Assembly: GCA_930367215.1 (NCBI GenBank)
Contig: OV884057.1
Span: forward strand, 205,457,621-205,521,620
Direction: 5' to 3'
Origin: Pollenia angustigena
Taxonomy: Eukaryota > Arthropoda > Insecta > Diptera > Polleniidae
Length of the DNA stretch: 64,000 nt
In this document: piece by piece, positions 44,427 through 55,203 of the stretch
How positions within the stretch are numbered: position 1 is the stretch's first letter
Layout: each line of letters opens with the position of its first letter
The notes under the pieces: generated by a model
What the model was told of the DNA's origin: nothing
Database searches by the model: none
Seen by the model: the letters and a program-made list of their open reading frames with translations, nothing else
Made by a program: the position numbers and the translations under genes

Positions 44427-45560
44427 AATTTTTAAAAGCTTTGAACTTTATCAGATCACTTCAAAGTATTGACAGTAATAATTTTACCCACGCAAAATAG
44501 AAATAATGTTCAAAAAAAAATTTATAATATTGATACCAAAAGTATAACAAACAAAAAAACAATACGCAAAATGCAAATTATAAAATAAAAATAATCAAAA
44601 TACTATATAAATACTAAAATAAATACCGCAAAAAAATAATAAAAAAAAGAAAAAAAAATATAAATAAAATATAAAATAATTATTACGAATACTAAAATAG
44701 CAAAAATAATAAAAAAGAAATAAAATATTAATAAAAAAAATAAGATTAATTAAATAGCAAAAGTACTAATAAAAATAATATAAATATAAAATAATTAATA
44801 CGAGTAATAATATAGAAAAATAACTAAAAAAAAAAAGAAATAAAATACTAATAAAAAATACGATTAATTAAGTAGCAAAATAATTTAAAACAAATAAAAA
44901 AAACAATTAAAAAAAACTAAAAAGAATTTCGTATTTGTAACAAAAAAAAATTAGATCAATTCCAATGACGTATATAAATATATAATAAATTTGACATATT
45001 ATGGGATTGTTGAGTGGCGACGGTTTGACGGTTACTAATTATTGATTCTCCAACTAGAGCTATGGTAATATTTCGTTCAATCGACAACTACAAAAAAAAA
45101 CTGAATCTATAAACAGTTTCACCTGTGCTCTAATGTCACTACACTTCCACAACAAAGAGGCCAGTACACAATCTCCATCCACACAACAGACCACTGATTT
45201 GTACCCAGTGCGGCTGCCGATGATATCATTGTAACTGCTCCACAGGCGTAACTTCCAACAAACAAACTAAATATACAACAAAAATCGAAATAGGGTAAAC
45301 ATTTAGAATGAATTGCCTTCCATTAACTAAGATTACACCTTCTTTGCGTCTGAACTATTAGCAAAATTTTACCTGGCATATTAATAATATTAAGCCTCAT
45401 CGCACAACTGACTTTTTGATTCCCTAAACAAAAACGGCTGCAATTCTATCTTAATATACTAACCTACCAGAAAAATGTTTACTTAGGGCTATTTTAAAAA
45501 ATCTAGAAGTCTATTACCTAGTGTTTTGATAACATACACTAATAATTCTTTTTATTTAAT
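44427..45560 (-). other. Gypsy element leader, with A-rich tract
   Basis: Noncoding leader between primer site and gag. 44510-44960 is an extreme A-rich (plus strand) low-complexity stretch of AATAAAATA-type repeats. Confidence 0.7.
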
Positions 45561-45577
45561 TTCAGTTTGGGCGCCAT
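45561..45577 (-). other. Gypsy primer-binding site (tRNA-Lys type)
   Basis: Element strand TGGCGCCCAAACTGAA, a few bases from the LTR end. Confidence 0.8.
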
Positions 45578-45581
45578 TTTC

Positions 45582-46253
45582 TGTTACGAACCTTGTGTCG
45601 GCCTCTAGACTCCATCATTCCAACTAACTCAAGCGGCATCATCTCTGGGAGTAGTTCTCAACCCTTGCAATGGCCAAGATTCGCCACAAAATAAAAATGA
45701 AAAACAAAAAAACAAAGAAAAACTACTTTACACCGAACGTAACTATTACCCATAGGAAGACAGATGTAAATCTTCAATCGCCCATACCCAACCATGGCCG
45801 CATATCATCCACCTTAAGTTTAACGCGGGCCCCACTACCCGTCCATCACATCCTATCCATCAACAATCCCAAATAATAGATTACTCAATCATAATTTTTT
45901 CCATTTTTTAAAACAATATCAAATTTATTATAATATAACTATTACTAAACATAATTAAACTTTAATAAAAACACAAAACATAAACTTAACTTAACTTATT
46001 AAACAAACGCAAACCACACTAAAAAAAACAACCATCAATCGCACAACAATTCAAAAACAAAGAAGACAAGCAGCAGGAAACCATGGACAAAAAAACTCAG
46101 GTAAGAAACCACAATTATTAACAACCAGCTCATTCAGTTTCTTTCTCCTAGGACCTAGCCAGCAGCGCACAACGAATCTCAACACCCCACACTTGACGCC
46201 AAACACCAACACAAGTATATACTTTGGTGCTTCTTAAACCTACCCCCGCAACA
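45582..46253 (-). repeat. Gypsy 5' LTR (672 bp)
   Basis: Nearly identical to 37539-38210; also duplicated at 54532-55203. Confidence 0.93.
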
Positions 46254-46510
46254 GCTTTCAAAAGTTGTTTACATACACGTTTTTTCCTTTTGCTTTGTAT
46301 ATGTGGTAGTAAGTTCTTTTGTACAAGTAAGCATACCTGATAGATGGGCCTTGGTACAGCCATATCAAGTTTTTGATCAAAAATAACGTGAGATATGTGA
46401 TTAAAAATATTTATAATTATAAATAAAAACTTGTAATTACAAGTAGAATTATGACACATTTCTAACACACGCGGTTAATTTAGGTAACAAAAAAAAAATT
46501 TAACAAAATC

Positions 46511-46826
46511 AGCCTTATTACGTTTGTCGTTGTTGTAAACGACTAATGCTAGCTGTGTATAGGTATCTATGATTTTCAAAATTTTAAAACGTATTTCTTA
46601 CCTATGGGCAAAAGTGTAATGTATTTTACACCACCGATTTTCGATAGTTGATTCACGTAGGTAAAATTAACGTTTAAATTACCACAATAGTGGTACCGGA
46701 TAGGTAAAGCTAACTGTTAGGTACTAACACAAGTAGATATCTGTTTGTAGAAATTACGGGCATATGTAGATTAAGAACACGGGTTGTGTTACTTTAATCT
46801 ATTACAGCGACAACCGTAATAAGGCT
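46511..46826. repeat. GCCTTATTACG foldback (duplicate 55491-55806)
   Basis: AGCCTTATTACGTTTGTCG and its complement CGACAACCGTAATAAGGCT define the ends. Confidence 0.75.
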
Positions 46827-47242
46827 GAATGAATATCAATTATGATATGACTCACATTTTCACTTTTGAGTAATAACAATAGGTAAATGAGCGACATAGT
46901 CGTCCTAATTACGAGTCTCTTTGTCGCAGTCGAAACACAGTCGATTTTAAAAATTTATATTACGGTTGTCGTAAACGACACAAATACGAAAACATTTCTT
47001 TGTGATTTATATGGTCATTGTAAATTTTAATTATCGATAAATTTACATAGAAAGACATTTTAAGATTTTTTTAACTATTCACCTGACATTTATGTTTTTT
47101 GGCATGCCAAAGCCGGATATGATTTCAGTTTTCTCCTATAACGTCACATTTATCAGACAGCGGTACATTTGTGTTTTTCGCTGCATACTTCTCTTTCAAC
47201 CGCGTTCCAGAGTCAAAGTCTGATTCAATTAAAATTAATTAT

Positions 47243-47480
47243 GGGGCATGTTCTAGAAATCGAAACGAAGTGAAATTTAATCGAACGAGATTTTAAGTTT
47301 GATTATTTACAAAATTACCATAGTTTTTCCTGGTTTTAAGAGTGGTTCTTGTAAAGCTTATTGGTATTCACAAAATGAAATTGATAAAATAGAATATTTG
47401 TATGACCTTTCAGTACAGGGTCGTTTTTAAAATTTTCTAGATTTCAAATCCACTTTATTTCAATTTCTAGAACATGCCCG
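47243..47480. mobile_element. CGGGCATGTTCT-family MITE (duplicate 56223-56460)
   Basis: GGGGCATGTTCTAGAAATCG is inverted at 47480; TAT flanks both sides (47240-47242, 47481-47483). Confidence 0.75.
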
Positions 47481-47771
47481 TATATCTTTTTTGAAAGGCT
47501 ACAAAATTACAACTAGTGGCTAAATGACTTTGATCGAAAAAAAATGACTGAGTCAAAGTGGATCAAAGCTTAATTTTTATGAAAATGTTACTATGTAGTT
47601 TTTCGCCAACTGTTGGCATTTCGGACGATGTTTTGTACCACAATTAATCGACCTTATTGCCTAAGGCAGAGTTCCCAGTTTTATTTTAAGCCTTATCCCC
47701 AATTTGCGATTTTCATCCCCAAAATAACAATTTTCTTATCCCCAAATTTTCTTAAAAATAAATTACATAAC

Positions 47772-48014
47772 GATACCTACCCGCAAGAATGTATTAAGCG
47801 ACACTTTTTTCGAAATTGACTTTTTGATGTGGAACTATGCTAGAAGTTTAGCGCCTGGGTTTCGCTGCCCTATCATGGATGGAAAGGAAACTAGAGTGAA
47901 AATAAAATTGTATCAACCGTCAAGTTCTCACTGGAATAATATTGCACCCTGTAATTTGTATTATCCCACACAATTTTAGAAATGTCGCTTAATACATTCT
48001 TGCGGGAAGGTATC
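47772..48014. repeat. Foldback with 32-bp arms (duplicate 56752-56994)
   Basis: GATACCTACCCGCAAGAATG... at 47772-47803 is inverted at 47983-48014, 31 of 32 matching. Confidence 0.85.
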
Positions 48015-48192
48015 TTTCTTTGTATTATCTCATATTACGATGTCATGTGCGACATTGAAAAACATCATTTTCTATCAGTGCGTCGAAAGTAAAAGTAGAA
48101 AGCTCATCAAATTACCAGGCCAAACAGAGATTTTTTATAAAATTAAAATAAAAAAAAATTTCTGTAAAATAGCAAGATTTGTGATCTTGGTA

Positions 48193-48310
48193 CAGTAGAC
48201 GCTCACAAATTAGAGCTTTCAGTAATTCGAACGTCCAGAAATTAGAGTCAGTGTTTGCAATACATTAAACGCTCTAAAATTCGAATTTAAAATTCTAATT
48301 TCAGAGCGTT
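48193..48310. repeat. Truncated pogo-like MITE end (duplicate from 57167)
   Basis: TA then CAGTAGACGCTCACAAATT, matching the inverted ends of the element at 59280. The right end is not intact; the segment continues with AATTCGAA-type blocks. Confidence 0.6.
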
Positions 48311-48570
48311 TTTTTTTTGTTATTTGAACACAAGAAATCCGCAGTTTATTTTTATTCTGTTTGAACATAGTAAAACTAAAAAGGGGAATAACCAATTCAT
48401 ATATGTTTTTTCCTTATTGAATTGTTATGTTTTGTTGCCATTAATTTTTTTTATATTCATATTTTTAATTTAAAAAAATATATTTCTGGTGAATACTGGC
48501 AAAGGGTATCACAAAGGGACCGCTAAAAGGACCCAAGTGAACTGTCCTCGTGTCGGCTGCTCATTGAACA

Positions 48571-48642
48571 TAACCTATCGACAACGCCTATCCACTATGG
48601 ATTTTAATCGGCCTTATTGTGCAAGGCGTTGTCGATAGGTTA
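48571..48642. repeat. Small foldback (TAACCTATCGACAACGCCT)
   Basis: 19-bp arms 48571-48589 and 48624-48642 enclose a CGGCCTTATT motif. Confidence 0.7.
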
Positions 48643-49241
48643 GGCACTTATTGTGGTTGTCGTATACGACTGTCGTTTTTTGTAATAGATTAAAGTGACA
48701 CACAACCTGCCAGTGCAGGACAAAAAATTGCCTCAACACTGTTTGTCTGCTTTCACACGTTTCATCTTTTGATACTCAACTCCTGTTTTTAGGCGAGAGA
48801 AGAATGGGGGTTAGTACGGAGATGCCTGTACTCGGTCAGTACGCTTTGTGTTTTTATTCGTTGGTATATGCACAGCGAAGGCTGCATGTAATTTTTTTTC
48901 TTTTTCTCTTTGATTCGCTGTTAATAAAATTGTTGTTGTTTTGAACCGAAAAAAGTTGAAACCGATTGCTGCATGTGATTATATTGACATCTTTATAAGG
49001 AGATAAAGGCGTTGAGCATCAACAGATGAAACGTGAAAATTCAGACTTTCTGTTCACATATGTAGGCGTTAAGCGTTCCATAAGTTTAAATATTTCAAGC
49101 CTATTTCGTAATCAGCTTTTACTAATGGTACATGCTTGTAAATATCAGGCATGTGATGACAAATGATCGTTTTCAAAACGACCGCTTATAAATCTATGTC
49201 TGTAGTAGTCTTAATTTGTTGTTCAAAATACAGTTCAATTA

Positions 49242-49398
49242 AGGCCCCTATTACGGTTTAATTCTTAATTTTTGTATTATGGTTTGCTACTTTTCTAAAT
49301 TGCGGTGAACAAAAATATAACAAAAATTACAACTGATTACAACCAGTTGTCTTTATTACAACTCAACTGAGTTGAGTTGTAAACCGTAATAGGGGCCT
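49242..49398. mobile_element. GGCCCCTATTACGG MITE (duplicate 58216-58372)
   Basis: AGGCCCCTATTACGGTTTA is perfectly inverted at 49398. Flanks TAA and TAG are compatible with a 3-bp duplication. A partial copy is in Trm1 intron 4. Confidence 0.8.
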
Positions 49399-49618
49399 AG
49401 GATATAAAATAAAGTTTTAAATATGTACAGAAAAATAGATGAAAATGTATTAGAAATCAGTTTTTGAAGAAAACGATATGTATAATCATTTTTAAATAGT
49501 TGTTTTCAAAAACGTTTTTCACCACATACCTGTATATGAATTATATATAACATGCCAGATGGCGACTGTGATTATTCGAAAAAGTTTATTTTGGCGCCTT
49601 TTAAGCACAAGATTGGCT

Positions 49619-51919
49619 TTAAAAAGAGTTATAAAGCAGAAGAAGAATGAATGTTCTGAAAATCTTTTTATACACTAGGCCATTTTCTACTTTTAAATCC
49701 GGTAGCATTTCGTTATTTTTCTTTATATGGGCTACTAAATCTTTATACTCGTTGCTTTCAAATTCTGTTGTTTCAAATCCCAATAAATTAATTACATCTA
49801 TTTCATCTAGATTGGGAAGTCTTGATAACATATCTGCAACGATGTTTTCTGTGCCTTTTCTATGTTCAATTTGGAAGTCATACGATTGCAGTTGTAATGA
49901 CCATCTAGCCAATCTACCCGTCAGATCTTTTAAGGACATTAGCCATTTTAGACTGGCGTGATCTGTCACGATTGTAAATGGCATCATTTCAATATATTGC
50001 CTAAACTTTTTTACTGCCATTACAGCAGCTAAGCACTCTTTCTCAGTTACCGTATAATTTCTCTGACAACCGTTTAGCTTTTGTGAATAGAAGGCGATGG
50101 GATGTTCCTCTTTTTCTCCATTTAATTGATAAAGTACAGCACCAATGCCGTAATCACAAGCGTCACATTGAATATAGAATCTTTTGGAAAAATCTGCATG
50201 CCTAAGTACTGGAGCTGTAGTTAAAGATTTCTTCAGATTATTAAATGCCATTAGTGCCTCTGACGTCATTTCAAATTTCTTTGCTTTTTTCAGAGTTTCT
50301 GTCAGCGGAGCTGCTATGACCGAAAAGTTTTTTATGAAGCGGCGGTACCAGCCTGCCGTTCCTAAAAAGCTTCTTACCTCTCTTATTGATCTTGGAACAT
50401 TCATTTCCGTAATCGCTTTCACTTTTTCCGGGTCAGTTCTTAAAAGGCCATTCCCTATTATGAATCCCAAATATTTCAGTTCCCTAAAACAAAAATGCGA
50501 TTTACTTAACCCTATTGTCAAATTAGCTTTCCCAAGACAATCTGCTACTTTTTCTAATAATTCCAGATGTTTTTCAAAATCATTAGAGATAATCAAAAGA
50601 TCATCCAGGTATATAAATACATTCTCTTTCAACTCTTGTGGAATCACTCTATCCATTAATCGGCACAAACGCTGGGCCGCGTTGCAAAGTCCAAATGGCA
50701 TAACCCGAAATTGGTAATGTGGCCTGCCAGCAACTGTAAATGCTGTATATGGCCGGCTTTCTGGCTCTAATTCAATCTGCCAGAATGCATATTTTAGATC
50801 GACGCTACTTATAAAGTGAGTCTCGTCGATTCTACTGAGAATGCCATCGATGTTTTGCAACGGGTAAGCATCCTTTATCGTTAATTTATTTAACTTCCTA
50901 GCATCAAGACATATTCTGTTTTTTCCTGGCTTTCTAACGACTGTGATTCTGTTGTTCCATGGGCTCTCACTTAGTTCTATTACTCCTAATTTAAGCATGT
51001 TGTCAATCTCCTTATAAGTGATTTCCTGCACTGCCGGAGAAATCGGATAATACCTATCCTTAACTGGTTCAGCACCCTCAATCAACTTAATATTATGCTT
51101 AACCAAACTAGTTTTACCTAAGCCTTTAACCTCAAAGGTACCAAACTTCTCTATTACACTGTCCAGTCTCCGTTTCTGACTCTCATTCAATTCATGCCTA
51201 CCTAACTTATTTTCCGCTTTGAAATCAACAAAATCTTCTACAACCTTACTAATATCTATTTCACCTACACCCATAACCTCCGGAGCCAAATTAAACGCCC
51301 GCCAAAAGTCTATACCTAAATATAGTGACTGCTCTAGGTCTGGACAAAGATAAAAAAGTATGTTTTCTCGCTCCCCTTTGTACCCCACGGACGCATTCAC
51401 TCTTCCTAAAATCCTATGGTACTGACCACCGGCCGTTCTCACGCTATAGAATATAGGTGTTATTTCTAATTCTAACTCCTCAGTTATCTCTCTGCAGCCT
51501 TTCCCTAGTATGCTGACAGATGCTCCACTATCCAGTAAGCCCCTTATAATTTTTCCCTCAATTTCTACATCTAAATAAATTCTATTATCTTTACCACTTT
51601 CTCCTGCTCTATTCACTGACTCTATGATACAATTTTTTCTATCACGCTTAACTTTGTACAACTCTCTTATTTTTCTGATTCGTTCCGATACGGGTTTCCT
51701 AACATTTTCCGAATTAAATATTTCTGCTCTAACTTTTTCGTAATACTGTTTCCTAACCTCAAGTGGAATTAAATGTTTCATTTCCGGTAAGAATTTTCGC
51801 CTATAACTATTTTCTAATAATTTTTCATTTTCCCCTTCTAGTTTTCGACCGCAGGGTTTTTTGCTGGACGTTGGTCCCTGCTCATTCCAAGGTCCCTCAT
51901 TCTGTTTCCCTGTTGACAA
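49619..51919 (-). pseudogene. Gypsy pol, duplicate copy, truncated at junction
   Basis: Protease, RT and RNase H are in one frame, without the one-base deletion of the full copy. The frame is cut at 49664, where it enters duplicated flank and stops at 49619; integrase and 3' LTR are absent. Element-specific substitutions include Ile for Val (49786) and Ala for Leu/Ile (50413). Confidence 0.92.
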
Positions 51920-53376
51920 TCAGGGCATTTTGGCGCAATCACATTAGCTTTCCCACACCTATAGCAAAATAGCGATCTCTCTGACGAATTACAGTCGCGA
52001 AATCCGTGTCCAGCCATTTTGCAGTTCCAGCACGTCAAAAGCTTCTTTTGTGCTATTTTTATGGCAGCTAGATCCTCTAAACTCTTCCCATCTTCTTCAA
52101 GGCTTTCAAAAACCACCTCATTAACGCTTCTTATTGGCCTTTGTGGCTGGACACTATTTCTTATTTCCCTTTTTGGAAAATTTCTCTCTGCTTCTAGGCA
52201 TTCAAGTCTTAATTGTTCCACTGAAGAGACTGAAATAGGATAAACAATCTTGGCTATGCTTTCCCTCACATTCCTTTTCAAAATTTTAATCATATCGAAC
52301 TCAGGTATTGGTTGGACAAGTCTGGCTCTCAATTTACACATAATGTGAAAGAACACCTCAAGAGTTTCATTTGGCTGTTGATTCCGTTCCACCAAATCTC
52401 TAATTATTTCCAAATTGGAAGAGTTAGCACGATACTGATTCAACAATTCGCATCGCAACGTTGGCCAATTCATTACCCCATGAGTTCTGATTAGTAGCCA
52501 ATACCAATCTTTTGCTGGGCCTGTTACCAATAGATGAAAATCTCTTAAAATTTCTTCCCAACTTATGCTGTAGTGTGCCTGCAAATGCTCGATTCTAAAT
52601 ATAAAATCTTCGATACTTAGGTGTGAATTATTGCCGTTGTACACTATCCCCCACTTATCAACACGTATATTTATTTTCTCAGAATTTCCATTATTATTTT
52701 CTGATGTTATACGACTGCCAGGTGTAACCCTACTCTCTGTAATTGGATCAACGTTTATGGCTTGGTTTCCATTAGGCATATTTCCCATGGTTGCCAAATG
52801 TCCATTGTTTGCCATTGTTCGGAAATTAACGTTGCCCAAAAAACCTATTGGAGCTGTCCGAAAATTTTCCCTGGGCTCCATAGGAAAAATTGTATTTCCT
52901 ATGGGATTCCCTTGACCACTCACCCGTTGACTTGTAGATGGTTGTGAATCTACAGAACCCTGAGATCTCACAGACATTTCCCTAACGACCTTAGTGAGCT
53001 CTCCCATCGATTTTCTAATTTCGCTCACTTCATCCTGGACCAATTTCTTAACCCTTTCTTCTAATGCTCTCTGAACCATTAGAGTCTCATCGACCACTAA
53101 TTCCCTAACCTGAGGATCAATGGCCACATTCGGGACATTCACAGATGGACCATGTGTACCTGATGCGCCGGAAGTTTTTGGCATTTGTGTTGGTCTAGTA
53201 TTAATACTTCCCGATAGATCCCTAAAACTGTCGTTTTCGGAAGCCATTTGTGCCCTTCTATAAATCCTCCTCTGTTTAGGTTGCTTCACCGTTGAATTAT
53301 TAAAGCTACTACGATTTAAAGATCTCTTCCTGTTTCGCGATTGAGCCCTATCTTCTCTATTCATATCACAAAACAA
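51838..53376 (-). CDS. Gypsy gag, duplicate copy, 512 aa
   Basis: Identical in design to 42888-44426, with Phe for Leu at the codon near 52348. The slippery heptamer is kept at 51856-51862. Since no 3' LTR follows, this copy cannot be a complete element. Confidence 0.9.
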   Translation of the reverse strand: MFCDMNREDRAQSRNRKRSLNRSSFNNSTVKQPKQRRIYRRAQMASENDSFRDLSGSINTRPTQMPKTSGASGTHGPSVNVPNVAIDPQVRELVVDETLMVQRALEERVKKLVQDEVSEIRKSMGELTKVVREMSVRSQGSVDSQPSTSQRVSGQGNPIGNTIFPMEPRENFRTAPIGFLGNVNFRTMANNGHLATMGNMPNGNQAINVDPITESRVTPGSRITSENNNGNSEKINIRVDKWGIVYNGNNSHLSIEDFIFRIEHLQAHYSISWEEILRDFHLLVTGPAKDWYWLLIRTHGVMNWPTLRCELLNQYRANSSNLEIIRDLVERNQQPNETLEVFFHIMCKLRARLVQPIPEFDMIKILKRNVRESIAKIVYPISVSSVEQLRLECLEAERNFPKREIRNSVQPQRPIRSVNEVVFESLEEDGKSLEDLAAIKIAQKKLLTCWNCKMAGHGFRDCNSSERSLFCYRCGKANVIAPKCPDCQQGNRMRDLGMSRDQRPAKNPAVEN

Positions 53377-54531
53377 AATTTTTAAAAGCTTTGAACTTTA
53401 TCAGATCACTTCAAAGTATTGACAGTAATAATTTTACCCACGCAAAATAGAAATAATGTTCAAAAAAAAATTTATAATATTGATACCAAAAGTATAACAA
53501 ACAAAAAAACAATACGCAAAATGCAAATTATAAAATAAAAATAATCAAAATACTATATAAATACTAAAATAAATACCGCAAAAAAATAATAAAAAAAAGA
53601 AAAAAAAATATAAATAAAATATAAAATAATTATTACGAATACTAAAATAGCAAAAATAATAAAAAAGAAATAAAATATTAATAAAAAAAATAAGATTAAT
53701 TAAATAGCAAAAGTACTAATAAAAATAATATAAATATAAAATAATTAATACGAGTAATAATATAGAAAAATAACTAAAAAAAAAAAGAAATAAAATACTA
53801 ATAAAAAATACGATTAATTAAGTAGCAAAATAATTTAAAACAAATAAAAAAAACAATTAAAAAAAACTAAAAAGAATTTCGTATTTGTAACAAAAAAAAA
53901 TTAGATCAATTCCAATGACGTATATAAATATATAATAAATTTGACATATTATGGGATTGTTGAGTGGCGACGGTTTGACGGTTACTAATTATTGATTCTC
54001 CAACTAGAGCTATGGTAATATTTCGTTCAATCGACAACTACAAAAAAAAACTGAATCTATAAACAGTTTCACCTGTGCTCTAATGTCACTACACTTCCAC
54101 AACAAAGAGGCCAGTACACAATCTCCATCCACACAACAGACCACTGATTTGTACCCAGTGCGGCTGCCGATGATATCATTGTAACTGCTCCACAGGCGTA
54201 ACTTCCAACAAACAAACTAAATATACAACAAAAATCGAAATAGGGTAAACATTTAGAATGAATTGCCTTCCATTAACTAAGATTACACCTTCTTTGCGTC
54301 TGAACTATTAGCGAAATTTTACCTGGCATATTAATAATATTAAGCCTCATCGCACAACTGACTTTTTGATTCCCTAAACAAAAACGGCTGCAATTCTATC
54401 TTAATATACTAACCTACCAGAAAAATGTTTACTTAGGGCTATTTTAAAAAATCTAGAAGTCTATTACCTAGTGTTTTGATAACATACACTAATAATTCTT
54501 TTTATTTAATTTCAGTTTGGGCGCCATTTTC
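53377..54531 (-). other. Gypsy leader, duplicate copy
   Basis: Same A-rich leader and primer site (54511-54526) as in unit 1. Confidence 0.8.
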
Positions 54532-55203
54532 TGTTACGAACCTTGTGTCGGCCTCTAGACTCCATCATTCCAACTAACTCAAGCGGCATCATCTCTGGGA
54601 GTAGTTCTCAACCCTTGCAATGGCCAAGATTCGCCACAAAATAAAAATGAAAAACAAAAAAACAAAGAAAAACTACTTTACACCGAACGTAACTATTACC
54701 CATAGGAAGACAGATGTAAATCTTCAATCGCCCATACCCAACCATGGCCGCATATCATCCACCTTAAGTTTAACGCGGGCCCCACTACCCGCCCATCACA
54801 TCCTATCCATCAACAATCCCAAATAATAGATTACTCAATCATAATTTTTTCCATTTTTTAAAACAATATCAAATTTATTATAATATAACTATTACTAAAC
54901 ATAATTAAACTTTAATAAAAACACAAAACATAAACTTAACTTAACTTATTAAACAAACGCAAACCACACTAAAAAAAACAACCATCAATCGCACAACAAT
55001 TCAAAAACAAAGAAGACAAGCAGCAGGAAACCATGGACAAAAAAACTCAGGTAAGAAACCACAATTATTAACAACCAGCTCATTCAGTTTCTTTCTCCTA
55101 GGACCTAGCCAGCAGCGCACAACGAATCTCAACACCCCACACTTGACGCCAAACACCAACACAAGTATATACTTTGGTGCTTCTTAAACCTACCCCCGCA
55201 ACA
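54532..55203 (-). repeat. Gypsy 5' LTR, duplicate copy
   Basis: 672 bp; differs from 45582-46253 at about one position (54792). Confidence 0.93.

Larger units (their letters stand above)
37539..46253 (-). mobile_element. Gypsy-superfamily LTR retrotransposon, full length, young
   Basis: 8715 bp, LTRs of 672 bp at each end, TSD GCTT (37535-37538, 46254-46257). The two LTRs differ at only about two positions seen by eye (37637, 37656), so insertion is recent. Order on the minus strand: 5' LTR, tRNA-Lys-type primer site, 1.1-kb leader, gag, -1 frameshift, pol (protease, RT, RNase H, integrase), 1.4 kb noncoding, 3' LTR. No env frame. The Lys-type primer site and the PFGLCNAAQ RT variant suggest the Osvaldo/Ulysses lineage; inference. 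Confidence 0.93.
37475..46353. mobile_element. CAAGGCC-family MITE split by the gypsy element
   Basis: Pieces 37475-37538 and 46254-46353 join to match 31937-32373. Its own duplication GTACAGCC is perfect (37467-37474, 46354-46361). The copy at 46315 has lost about 30 bp relative to the duplicate at 55265. Confidence 0.9.
40715..49663. repeat. Tandem duplication, unit 1 (8.95 kb)
   Basis: It starts inside gypsy pol and ends in the 3' flank of the element. Unit 2 follows at once. The junction TGAAAAT|CTTTTTATAC (49663/49664) joins flank to pol with one shared base. Differences from unit 2 are few (for example 40836, 41156, 41463, 43398, a 30-bp indel at 46315, an 8-10-bp A-run indel near 48150). 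Confidence 0.93.
46354..49663. other. Flank carried in the duplication: MITE-rich, no gene
   Basis: No gene recognised. It holds foldbacks at 46511, 47243, 47772, 48571 and 49242, a pogo-like end at 48193, and a segment (48505-48565) shared with 23763-23826. The same map applies to 55312-58637. Confidence 0.7.

Noticed and set aside
44510..44960. Replication origin or matrix attachment site from the A-rich tract
   Set aside because: It lies inside a young retrotransposon leader and is present in both duplicate copies; composition alone is not evidence.
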